Shown here: piece after piece, positions 1-12,000 of the stretch
How the letters are laid out: every line of letters starts with the position of its first letter
Numbering within the stretch: position 1 is the first letter of the stretch
Assembly (NCBI GenBank): GCA_033026295.1
Contig: CM065170.1
Coordinates: forward strand, 18,114,040-18,178,039
Source: Channa striata
Taxonomy: Eukaryota > Chordata > Actinopteri > Anabantiformes > Channidae
Direction of reading: 5' to 3'
DNA: 64,000 nt
The notes under the pieces: generated by a model
The model's database searches: none
Seen by the model: only the letters and a program-made list of their open reading frames with translations
What the model was told of the DNA's origin: nothing
Translations under genes and position numbers: made by a program

Positions 1-1121
1 ATGTCTTCAATTTTCACCTTTTTTTTGGGGGGGGGTTTAAACTACACTACACAGTTAATGCATTTCTGTCCTCATCTGTCTCTTTCTGCCTCCCCTCTCC
101 CTCTCGTACTCCTTTTTTCTGTGATTCAGCTATTGCTTAGGGTGTGGTGCAGATAATGCAGGGTTTCTTCAGCCCATGTGGAGGTAATCAGAAGTGGACA
201 GGGAGTCTACAAGAGAAAGTCCCTGTTCTTCCACAGCCTGAAGGTATTATTATGCTAGAGTCTGGTATCAAAGTAAAGTAAGGGATTAAATACAAGTTTA
301 CAATTTTGCCTTACAATCCATTCCTATGCCAATTACTATTTAATTTATAGCAATGGCCCAATCACAGTTTAGCAACCCCTAGTAGACACATCAGGTCAAT
401 TAAGGTTTGAATTTTCAGCTGAAGTGGGAAGATAGTGCTTTGCAAAACTAAAGCTAAAAAAACTAAAATAAAGGGGCAAAAGTCCTCCCCAACTTAATGC
501 ATAAAATATTACTTAAAACTGCAAACACTCAGTTTTTTCCTCAACTTTCTTTATTTCAGTGTAGTCGTACTGAGAGTTTGCAGTTTTTCAGTGTATGTAA
601 ACTAAACTGGATTTGTGGTTAACTCCATTAATGTATGGGACTGTCTTTAGAGAGTATGCTTCAACCCTCACAGAGTTGAGAGGTTAAAAATAGTCACCAA
701 AACCACAAAATTCAAATCAGCTTTTATGATAATATGACTACCTAGCTCTACATTACATTTAAAAAAAACGACACTGTTCTAAAAACCTTTTTTCCCCATC
801 GCTATGATAATCTTCTCTGAACTTTTCATCACAAACAACTGTAAAAAGATTCCTGGCAAAAGGCATTAATCTAATAACTTGCCATTTATCAAATTATTAC
901 TGTGGGCTTTCAGTCTGTTGCAGTGACTTGAGCTGTAGCTAATCAATGGACAATGGTTATCAATGGAGCAAGACACGTGTTGGTCAGTGCACAATGTGAG
1001 CTAATCTCACTGGACTCCCCATCATCGTCCTTTTCCAAGCGTGAAGTCTTTATATAGAAACTGCAAACTAAGTTGTCACTATAGTAACACAGCCTTACAT
1101 GGGTGGGGTGCACACTGCAAA
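1..1121. other. Non-coding, nothing recognised
   Basis: AT-rich sequence with a nine-G run at 27-35. No gene or repeat family recognised. Confidence 0.6.
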
Positions 1122-1161
1122 AAGAGAGAGAGAGAGTGTGTGTGTGTGTGTGTGTGTATGT
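1122..1161. repeat. (AG)n(TG)n microsatellite
   Basis: Compound dinucleotide tract, an AG run passing into a TG run. Confidence 0.9.
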
Positions 1162-1505
1162 GTCGAGGGGGGCTCCACATGTGTACAAGTGTGAACAAAT
1201 TTATCATTTACCACTGTCATTCATCATTTTTTATCATTCATGAACAGTTGTTGGCATTATTTTACCTACAGTACTTTCCACTTTGCTAAAAGAGAAAGAC
1301 AGAACTTGGACAGGGTGTAGTGCTCCTGTAATGCATAAAAAGGGCTAGAATATTATAAATAGTACATATAAATAGTGGTGGAGTCCAAATGTGAACAAAT
1401 GTATCTATAAACATTCAACACCATTCATTCATAAACAGTTGTTTGCATTAGTTTACTTACAGCACATTCCACTTTGCTACAGTAAGACAGACGGACAGAG
1501 AGAGA

Positions 1506-1544
1506 CGCACACACACACGCACACAGACACACACACACACACAT
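1506..1544. repeat. Imperfect (AC)n microsatellite
   Basis: AC dinucleotides interrupted by GC and GA steps. Confidence 0.9.
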
Positions 1545-1734
1545 ATGGTGGGGCCCTGAGAAAACACCATCCACTCACAAGCATGAGTCACCCACTCTAG
1601 CAGATGGTGAGAGAGAGAGCGAGAGCAGGAGTGGACCAGTGTGTGGCATGATGGGAGTAAAAACACCTGAAGTGTGACTAAGGATCCATCACCACTAGTG
1701 GCTATATTTAACACAGCTCAGCCTACAGCCACAA

Positions 1735-2145
1735 GTGTGTGTGTGTGTGTGTTCCTGTAGATACTACTTATTGAGGACAAATTTCATTTTTAAACAACAG
1801 AGTGATGACATTTTTGTGAAGTGAGGACATTTTGGCCGGTCCTCACTAACTTTGACCCTAAAAAAGGGATTTTTGAGGGTTTTACAGACTGGGTTTTAGG
1901 GTCAGGGATAGAACTAGGTTTTGATAGGGTAAGGGTAGGGTTAGGGATTGCATTACGTCAATGAGATTCCTCACAAGGATAGAGGTGTGTGTGTGTGTGT
2001 CTATGTTTTTCTAGGGATGTGTGAACACATTTTAGTAACAAAACCACTGTTTTAAGGTTGGGTTTAGAATATGGTTCTGGGGTCCGTCTGGGAAAGGATG
2101 GGGCTCAGGCTTTTAGTTGTAATAGTTGAGGTTAGTGTAAGGAAT
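1735..2145 (+). repeat. Degenerate TTAGGG-rich dispersed repeat, two diverged units
   Basis: Each unit starts with a (TG)n tract (1735-1752 and 1985-2000) and runs into GAGGACATTTTGG-like and GGGT/TTAGGG-rich sequence, best seen at 1926-1947 (AGGGTAAGGGTAGGG then TTAGGG). The second unit (about 1985-2145) is shorter and more diverged. This resembles a common dispersed teleost repeat; a true interstitial telomere array would be more regular. Confidence 0.6.
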
Positions 2146-2821
2146 CTATCGTGATTAAGTGTCATCACAGCTACAGAAATCGAATCATGCATTTTTTCGT
2201 ATGTGCGCAACTCAGGCAGAGACACAGGCCCTTGTGACTGAGAAATGGAAGAGAGATTCTCAGCTCAGTTTCTGCATCTGCCCAATACCTTCAACAAGAT
2301 TCAACAATGAATTACTCTCTGAATGAAGAATTCTGAATTAGAAGAATTTAGAATTTGATACAGGTGCTTTATTTGTAACATCTTGTAAATCTGAAAAGGA
2401 TTTAATAACACCCACGCTGTGAAGGGCAACTACAGATGACAACCGAGAACTTTAAATTATCAACACTAAGCAAAAGAAGTTAATTAAAGAACAGGGAAAT
2501 AGAAAAAATAAAAACATCGGTGTGCCATTTACAGTTTGCCTGCTATTAACATGAAATATTCATGAAAAACATGAGATTGTAAAAACAATCTGCTCAAACA
2601 GTGCTTGCCTAGCAAACCAGACAAATTAAACTGCAGCACAGTATTATGTAATAAGGCCAGAGTTATGCATTGTAGACATATTGTGTTATATTGATAATTT
2701 TAAAGGGCACTAAACAAACAATCTGTTACCATTTCAATTACTGCAACATGTAGAGAAGAGCAGAGGTTGTGTAAGTGTCATGGTCACGGTCTGGGCTAAA
2801 CACTGACATATTGACATATTG
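2146..2821. other. Non-coding, nothing recognised
   Basis: AT-rich, no gene or named repeat seen. Confidence 0.6.
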
Positions 2822-2935
2822 ACATCTACAGGCAATTTGGAGTCACTCATCCACCTAACATGCATGTCATTGGACTCTGGGAGAAAACCGGAGTACCTGG
2901 AAGAAAAGCAAGCATGCTCCTTAAAGCACCAACCA
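2822..2935 (+). repeat. Dispersed repeat fragment (GGCAATTT..GAGTCAC family)
   Basis: Contains GGCAATTTGGAGTCACTC, a CCTAACATGCATGTC segment and GGGAGAAAACCGGAGTACC in order. The same order is seen at 62340-62410, and shorter pieces of what looks like the same family occur at 16453, 40029, 45940 and 59645. It is a very common teleost interspersed repeat; the class is not certain to me. Confidence 0.6.
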
Positions 2936-5737
2936 TACCGTGCAATGCATTCGTTAGTCCACCCTCTTCATGTCAAATGGGCTACAGAAAAGGAATTTGG
3001 AGAGCATGTTTCAGAAACTTGTGGCTCCGTCAGCTATACTTTCATGAGGCTATTGTTATTTACTCTGAAGTCACAAAAGGCAGCTAAATGAACCAATAAT
3101 CTTTTGCTTGATCACAACATTTTCCCAGGCTTTCCAGAGTGTCCAGAGACTTTTTTTGGACCTTCCAAAAATGTTTCAGATGGTCCTACATACAAACACC
3201 ATCAAACCATAAACAGACCTCTGTGGTGGGCCTGCAGGACCACAACATACACAGTTGTGCCCACCAGCTCTTATGTTACAGTCGCTCTGCACTCTGCTTT
3301 GCCCACAGGCGGGCTTGCGCAACATGGCCAATCATGACAAAGCAGATCAAGAATGAGTGGCCCTTAAAAGACAGGAGAAAAAAAATATAAATTATTATTA
3401 TTTTTTTTAAAAAGAGCTTAAAATGTTGCAAAAACATATCACCCAGTGGAGGGGTTCGTCTGGCTTTTATGTTTTTAATGTTTTTTTTTGGGAGAAAGAT
3501 GCAGGTCTATGGCATTAATGGGCTGCAGACTGAGTACTTTGGTTAAAAAAAATGAATGTAGGCTTTAGATTATGACGATTGTAGACAATATAAATTATTT
3601 ATAAAATTAGCAAAGTTATCATTTAACAAGTTCCTGTTTTGAATGAATATTTTCTGTTATATTTAGGTTCGACGGAAACCACTAATGAGTGTAAACATTA
3701 AATAGAGCATTTATGAAATGCAATGGAGATATTTATTTTGTATCGTGATATGGCCTAACAATAATCTAATGTATGTGGGAGAGTTTCCCAGGAACCAAAA
3801 TGGAACAATCTCACTTTCAAAAAGGAAGGTTTTATTGACGGACAGGTATATTACAGTGCTTTGTTGTTTGTTGTAGCCAAGAGTACCCAATAAACTAAAA
3901 CTGGATTACATAACGAGCATAATTACAACCTTGTTGGTCTGGGACAGAATGTCAAATTCCCTGATTTTCAACATCACTGCTACACAAAAATATTGCTGTT
4001 TTGTTGTAGCCTAAATATTTTCTAATATGGTAATGCAGGGCATTATGGTAGAAAACATTGTTGCCCAGTGATTACCTGGAAACGCAGCTCGCCTATTCAG
4101 ACACCAGGCTCATTTAATGACTGTTGGGCCTGATACAAAGAATTCTCTTGGATTCAATTAGGTTCTGAGGAAGTCATTCAAAGAAACCATTAGCTGAATA
4201 AAGAGTCAGATCCCAAGAGGGGAATCCACAGGTACCTTTCCCCTGTGCCATGGTCTTCAATGGCTGCGTTTGTTAGCAGTTAAGTAACCTGTTGATTTTT
4301 TGTCTACCTGTACAAGCAACAGATGAGTAAATCTACCTCTGAATTATTTTGGAAGTATGGCACATATTTGCACTTGTTTCCCCCTTTTTGTAGGACAAAC
4401 CACACAGGCAGTAAAAGACCCAACAGTGCTCCTTATTACAAAATGTCTGAATCAAAGACTTTTATAGGCGACTGGAACTATGTTGTTTATGTGCGTGTAA
4501 ACAAAACTTCAGCCAATGACGAGTGTCTAATATAGGTTTGTACTCATCTCCTTTACATACTGTAACACTTAGTGAATACAGGACTCACAAACAGACCACA
4601 CTGTTTTCTCTGGGGACACCTGCCTGTGGGAAACTGTGCATGGAGTGTGTTGCAGATTGTTTTCATGGTTCAGAGGGCAGGCTGTGTTTAAAGCCGGAGC
4701 CTGGCATATTTTACAAGAGTCCAACCACGTCCCCTTTCACACTGGAGACAGGGCACGCATTGACAGCAGAGCAGGTCTGGACTGGACCGAGCTGCAATCA
4801 GCTTTCACTCCTCGTATTTTACCATGGAAACCAACAATTAAGGCCTTCAGATGGCATATGCTTGATTTAACACTGCTATGTTCTAACCACAGTCAAGTTA
4901 AATCACAGAAGCATGGACTGAGACAAAGTTCATCAAATGCATGTGCAATTCTGTTGTGGGAAAATAAACCCAAACACCTGTGAATAAAATATTTTTTTCC
5001 TGGGTGGAAAATTCTGTTTCTGAAGTTACAGAAAATGTTATGTGACGCCACCAGATTAGTAAGTCTTCAAACACTACACATTGCATTTCAGTAAAATGCA
5101 ATGGGAATAAATCTGGGCATTTAACTGGATTAAAAAGGGCCCATAACTATTGTAGAGACAAAATGCTTCCATTTAAATTTTAATATTTTTCCCCTTAGGT
5201 TTGGCTGAACACTTGTAAAATTATATTAAATGTGCAGGGTTTGTAGCTTCGTGTCAACTCTTTGATAGTGACCAGGGGCATTCTTGGTTTTGCGGAATAT
5301 TTACGTGCTTTTGGTGTGCCTGTTTTCTTGTAATATTTATAAGCATTTTTCTTCCTTATCATCACTTCTTCTCTTCCAGGAACATTTTGCAAATTCTACT
5401 GTGAGTGTTGCAATGGTGCATTGTATGATATCATATAATATTCAGTTCTCAATCACCAGTTTCTTTAGTAACTCTTTTGGCCATTTTGGTCATCTTGTAT
5501 TTACATAAAAGAAATAAAAGAAACAAAGCAGTTCAAGGTTCACACGACATACATAACAATATTTTTCACAATATAAAAAATTGTTTTAAAATCTAATGTT
5601 GTACCTATTTATATTGTTATCACCCAGCAACAGGCTGTCAGGCTACAGGAAGGTATCAGTTCTGGTAATTCATTAAAAAGATTGTATATGTATATATGAA
5701 ACTAACCACTCATTACAATTGCTATTTATTATAAAAG
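2936..5737. other. Non-coding, nothing recognised
   Basis: Several short open frames (for example 4523-4983) overlap in different frames. They have no family signature, no splice context and ordinary AT-rich composition, so I treat them as chance. Confidence 0.55.
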
Positions 5738-5851
5738 AGATTCAAGCATTTTCAAGCACTTTTTCCAAAATCCAAGCACATTTCAGACCTTGAAAACACA
5801 ACATTAGGATTCAAGTACCTTCAGGGATTTCAAGCAGCCGTATAAACCCTG
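5738..5851. repeat. CAAGCATTTTCAAGCAC-type dispersed repeat (probable MITE remnant)
   Basis: Recurring TTCAAGCA motifs, CAGACCTTGAAAACAC and an end reading TTTCAAGCAGCCGTATAAACCCTG match the layout of a non-autonomous DNA element common in fish. No intact inverted repeats or target duplication are visible. Confidence 0.45.
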
Positions 5852-8800
5852 CTGAGTATAATCAGCCTTGACTAACTTAAAAATTATCATCTGCTTTAAT
5901 AAGGAGACAACAAATGCAACCTTTAACTGCCCAAGTTCAAAAATCAAATTATAAAAGTTGCATAGATAAAACCTTTTCCTGGACTATGGTAAATCTGAAT
6001 GTATATGAATGTATTGTCGTGTTTCATCGTCTTAATTTTTTTTCTGATTTGATCCTATGTGAAATAAAAGCAAACTGGTCACGTAGCCCACAAAAATAGA
6101 GGCCTCTAATTGCAACCTCTATGCAACATAAACTGGATTGTGGCACAGTGATTAATCTGTGATCATCATAAACAATGATTGCATTTAGAGACACAGAGTT
6201 TAGTTTAAATCCCATGTTTAAAAAACATGCATACAAGTTATTTTTACTAAATACCAGCCATCCCTTACACATAAATACTCCACCCAAGTGAACACAACAT
6301 TTGACCCACTAGGCCTAAGAAAACTTTGTTGTTTTTTAACATTTTAGGAAAGTATCAATAATTAAGCTGTGCCTCCTTGTTTAACATTGTGTTATGAAGA
6401 AGTTGTAATGTTGCTAGCTGAGTCCTAACCAAGCCATCAGGGAGATTGGGACATGCACGAGAAAGGAACTGTGTTAGAGTCAGATGAAAGAGTAACATTC
6501 TTCTTTTAGAGCTACAATTCAGAAAACCTCAACGACAACATAATATAATAAAAAAAGTAAAATGACAATTCTTACCTGACCAATCTAGTATCTGATGATG
6601 ATCATCTTGCAAGATAGTTTAAAATTAAAAGTGCTGAGAATTGATTAAAATTAAAACTGTCAATAACTAACCATGATAACACTGTCACTCATTGAACCTT
6701 AACCTTGGTACTCTAAGGTTTCTTGTACCTAAATTTACTATGAACCTGCTGGTCCAGAATGGCTCACATTTAATGACGACTGGAGCCTCGACTTTTAGGT
6801 TTGTGAAAGAGGGTTTCAAGTCAAAGATTATTTCAACAACACTCCCCTCATTTCTTTCTGTACTTAATGTAAATTAAAGTGCTTGTGATGTGAAAGGGTT
6901 GAATTTCAAACATCATATTGCTTTTGATCACATTCTGTCAGAGGCCATATTTTATATTCTTTTTGTTAATGTCAACAAATCCCACATGGACTAAAACCAA
7001 CAATGATTTGCATTTGCCCATTGTAACATTAGTACAATCTGATTTATGGTTTTTGTCTGAGCCACTTGTTTGTCAACAATTAAAACCCTGACATGCACCA
7101 TGCTGTTGCACCAGGCACTGCCAGCACCAAAAATATTAAAAAAGAAAATCACCGGGCTTATCCTTAAAACCACTGTTATGAACATAAGCAGAAATACTAA
7201 ATCAAAAGACATTAGCCTTGACCACTTACTAACTGCTGAAAAGTCATCATTACGAGAAACAGACATGAATCCTAAGCACAAGAGCAAAACTTTTTGTCTT
7301 TGTGTGATGAAGAAACACATCATAACCAAATTGAATGACTCTGTGATAACTGGTACATACCGGTGGATTTCCATTTTGGAGGCCAGCACACATTACTGAA
7401 TCAGGAAGAAACTGGAGGCTGTGGAGTTCGGCGCAGAAGACTGGATCTGCATGGCTCCACACAGACTGCTAGCATCCATCTCCCTCCTTCCTGTGGAAGC
7501 TGCCCCACCAGCACCACTCGTTACTTCTCCCCTACCTCAGCTCGCCTGTGTTAGAGTCTCGTCTCCCAATGGCTTTTACTTTGTAGTCAATCTGCCTTCT
7601 TCCTCTCCCCCTCTACCTAACAGCTTTCTTCAAAGCTCCCTGCCAGCCACCCCCTCGGCTTCAAAGCCCCTGTATCTGTGCGATTCCTTCCTTATTCAAA
7701 TGTGCAATGTCAGCGATTCAGCCAGCGAGTGAGGGCGTGAGCCCATCCAGACAGTCAGCCAGTAGTGGTTTTTCCATGGTAGCGGCATCAAGCAGCAAAA
7801 GCACACAGTTCAATCCTGGCTTTTTGCCGCCGAGGCAACAGCAGGGGTATCCAGGCAACAGGCTCCTGCTCCTACACAACCCACTCCTATGCTCTCTGGA
7901 CTCCGTGGCGCGGACTGTTGGGGAGCTGTTGGAGAGGAAATCACCGCAATAGTGTCGCACAGCCTGGCACGCCTCTGCTCAGGAGGGTTCAAGTAGGGGT
8001 GTAGAGGGGGGGTTCCTCTTATTCTATAGCTCGCTCTCTCACTTTTCTTTCTCTCGCCCTGCTCCCTCAGCTACATCTCTCTCATGCCTTTTGTCTTTCT
8101 CTTGATCTCACCCTCTTTCATCTGCCTGTGGCTCCCTCCCTCCTCCTTCCCAGCGCCTCGCTCTGCTTTTATCTCTCGCTGTCCACGCACTCGCGCCTTC
8201 CTCTATTTCGAACTCGCCATACACCCACCCAACTCATCTCTGTCACTCTCTCCAAAATGAATGTGCTAAAGAGAGTTACAGCGGATGATCAGCCAGAATT
8301 AATGATGCCTGGTGCGAAGGGAGCAAGGATTTGTCAAGCATTCCCAAGCATCTGACAAACGCACAGTCATAACGAGGGATTCTGATTTTCACAGCACACA
8401 GATATTTGTGGCAACACTGCAAGGCTGAATATGGTGGATTTGTGGGGAGAATACAGGTTCAGGGTTATTGTAATTTTACCGCACGGAAATATCAGGGAAA
8501 TATATATGACTGATTTGGTAAAGGCAGGTATGTTTGCTAGGTGGATAAAATGAAACCTTAAAATTAAGGATTGTTATATTCAGTTTTAGCTGCCAGTGCT
8601 GGCTAGACAGCCTTTGCTCGATTCAGATCCTTTGGTTGATGGATATTCGATTCCATTAGAGCTCTGCTTCAATTATGAACCGAAGTTTTCAATAACATTA
8701 CGGATTTCTCTAAAGGCTCTCATCAAGCGTCTTTCACCCTTGTTTTCTACTTTGTGTCGTGCACAGTTGGGACTACTTGGATCCCATTTGGCAGCTTTTC

Positions 8801-9020
8801 AGCCAATTCAGCAGGCTGAATCGGTGGAGGCTGTTCAGCTTCATAAATCAGTGCACAGGGCAAGGGCTGACAAAGCCAGTGCAAGTTCATATCAGTTACA
8901 TTCTCTATTAGAAGAATCTATAAATTGTGTTGAGCGAGTGGTGTGAAAATGGTACTCTATGCCAATGCTAATTTGTTTACAATTTGTAGGTTTGTCCTAG
9001 ATCTTTTTTGGTGACAAATA
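5852..9020. other. Non-coding; pyrimidine-rich block at 8015-8240
   Basis: Mostly unrecognised sequence. From 7440 to 8240 the base composition shifts to higher GC with long C/T runs on the + strand, and open frames on both strands (7421-7992) overlap there. The open frame at 8596-8946 begins at GTG and matches nothing I know. No gene is supported. Confidence 0.5.
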
Positions 9021-9027
9021 CAAACCA

Positions 9028-9041
9028 CTGCCACCTGCTGG
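9028..9041 (-). promoter_or_regulatory. CTCF-like motif
   Basis: Minus-strand CCAGCAGGTGGCAG fits the CTCF core CCASYAGRKGGCAS at every position. A single motif match is only suggestive. Confidence 0.35.
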
Positions 9042-12000
9042 TATGGAGATCTATTCCTCTGGCACAGGTGCAAAACATATATGCCGGTTGGCCATTGGCT
9101 ATAGCTGTTGTAGTGTCAGGTGAAACAACTGTTTTGTCCAAAGAAAACATGAGGTGATAGAAGAGTGGGCTTTTAGTGCCGTGTCGGCATCCTGTCTACA
9201 CACATAAGAAATATCTCTTCACTAGCAATTGAACAAAACATGCATATTACTTTAGCAGGTTAGGATTGCCAATTATTTTAATGGCAATCATTTCCAGCCA
9301 CTGATCATACAAGGTAGCACTAGTAACATTATATAGTGTACATGACCAAATTAAGCTTTAAGTCCAGCTAATGTGCTCTCTGTGGGCCATCATCATTTTA
9401 AAGTTTAATCACAACGTCCCAATGCCAGTCATATGATACATTTTTGGACACGCCATTTGGAAATATAGTGAAATCAGAAGTTCTGTATAGTATTTATATG
9501 CTTGCTGTATTTTCTCTCTCTAAAGTACATACAAAGTCAATGATGAACCATAAAAGAAAAAAAATAAACAAATATTATTATAAAGCCCATATTTAGATAA
9601 TTTCTGTCTTTTTAATAAGCCCAGTAATTTCAATGATGTCTTTAACCCTTTGACCCACTCTCACCGAGGGGACAATAATTAACAATCAGCCCTTCACTTT
9701 AATTAAATTCGACAGAAAGCCTCTTCTTCAAAAATATGCGTGTGTGGTGCTGAGGGAAGTAGATGACATCATTAGGCAAGTCAGCAGTCCTCTGCCATAG
9801 CAGACAAGAAAAAAAAGGCTGACTAAACACAGAGAAAGTGAGAGAGGGAGCAAGAGAGAGAGCGACATAGAGACAAAGAGAGAGAGAGATTCATTTTCTG
9901 CGTCCTCTGAGCTATGGTAGCTATTACCAACTACCTTCTGCTGTTATTCTAGATAGTGTGTCCAAACTATGCTGATTTAGTATTTCAGTTGGAAGTATTG
10001 TTTAATGACTGACTGTTCAAATATGAGTATAGGCTTGGAAGGTGGAGAGAAACAACAAAATTGTGCACACAGATTTCTTAATTCATCTTTACTGATTATA
10101 TGCTCTTTGTGTATTTATGTTGAGATCATGAGTGGAGGGTATTGCAGATTTTTGTAAGTCCACGGGTGGGGGATGGGGTAGGGATCTTGCTTTTTTTTTT
10201 AACAAATTAAATTACTGCTGCTGTGCCACATGCCTGGAAGTTTCAATTCATAGTTTGTTCCTGCTGTTAAGGGTTTGATGGTAATCAGCGGTTTGCTTTC
10301 TGTTTTTAGTTAATTATTACACATTTCCCCCCAGAACTCTCACTGTTGGTATATCTAAAACTAAAGCTGGGAACACACCAGCCAGATTGACCAGCAAAGA
10401 TTGTTAAATTGGGCAGTACAAAGGGAATGACTATTGTCTTCATGTATCACAGATTTTTCTCTCAGACAGTTTGGATGGACACCTGAAGACCGAGTAAACT
10501 GAGGGCAACACACTGCAGGACTGCTCACGAGTGACTGGACATTCCGGAGATAGACAAACACCCCAAATTCCCCAAGATTGGGAATTTTTTTGCAACTGGG
10601 ACTGTTTTAAGAATTTGTGTGGAAATAAAGAAAAGACAAAAATCAGCAAAAACATGAATGTAAAGGTGAGGACAACACAGACTATAGACCCTTCAGAGAG
10701 AAACAGAGGTAAAATAAATATAAAATGCATCGTTCAGGTAAAGCTGTACTTGTAAAACTGTAACTGTACGTCTGCCTCAGTTGTGAAACCATCAGTCACC
10801 AAAACTGGTCGTAAATATCTTAGAACGACTGACATAGACTGGGTCTTATGACAGGGACCTAGAATCACACTTGACAACTGATTGTCAGCACCGACTGAGC
10901 CAGACTGGCACTGACCAGGACCAAAAGGTCCAACCAGTCAACACCACCAAACTGGCTGCACAGTAGTTACGTGTGAAATGGAGAATTTATGTTGGTGTGT
11001 CTGTACCGAAGTAAAAAGAATTTTAGACATTTAAGTTGAGTAAGTTCTGAAAAGGGGAAGTATAACAAAGGGATTCAGGTTGTAGAAAACATTAAAAGGA
11101 TAATGATACTGTGTATTGTATATTGTTACTTGTCTACTTGCCTGAGAAAGTAGGATTATTGCTGTCATGAAACTGCATTACGTCCAAATTTCTGGTTTTG
11201 ATTAATCAAAAAAATATGTTCTGAGATTTAAATGTAAAACCCAAAATTATTAAAATGTTTTAAAAGCTTGTGATGGTACAGAAAGGCACAATGAGCAAAA
11301 AAACAGCCGGTCTGAGAAAGACACACTTTTTAGGCAAAGTGAGGAAAGACAAAGATTAATTGTAGTGGTGTCAGGCAGTCTCCCAGGGTGGCTGAAGTGA
11401 CCGAAAACAAATGAGAGAAAGACATGACAAGGCACAACAATACAGGACAAACAAAAGGAAGGACTGAAAATTTAGAAAACACTAGGACAGATGGAGAAAC
11501 TGAAAAGAATAAGAGTACCTTTAAGGACAAGAGGAGATGACAAAACACTAACAACACTGTGAAAACTCTGAACCTGATTTCAATATTTAAAAAAAAGTTG
11601 TTGCCAACAGTTTGTTAATTGGAAGAATATTCTTATAATTTAGTGACTCCAAACACTGGCTCCACAACATGCACTGCTACTGAAGAGCAGATGTGTACGT
11701 GTCTCAGGGGACATACACAGCTAATATCTGCCATATTAAGTAGCAGACAGGTGCACCGAGACAGCGAGAGCGGTGGTGTGTCCATAACACACTGACGAAA
11801 CTGTAATAACAATGGTGCATTTAACTGTCAAAGATATTCTGACAATACATTATCTAGTTACTGTTCTCACAGGACACATGGGGTCTGAACACTCTTCCAG
11901 TAAACAGGAAGATTCTTATTACAGCCAAGACAATAAATACAGCAGACTACAGCACAAAGCACAGCCTTTTCCTTTCATTGCTACCTCAGGAGTTTGTCAA

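Noticed and set aside
7421..7992. Ser/Pro/Gln-rich open frames that look like a transactivation-type protein
   Set aside because: Frames are open on both strands at once in a compositionally biased region, without splice context or recognisable domain.
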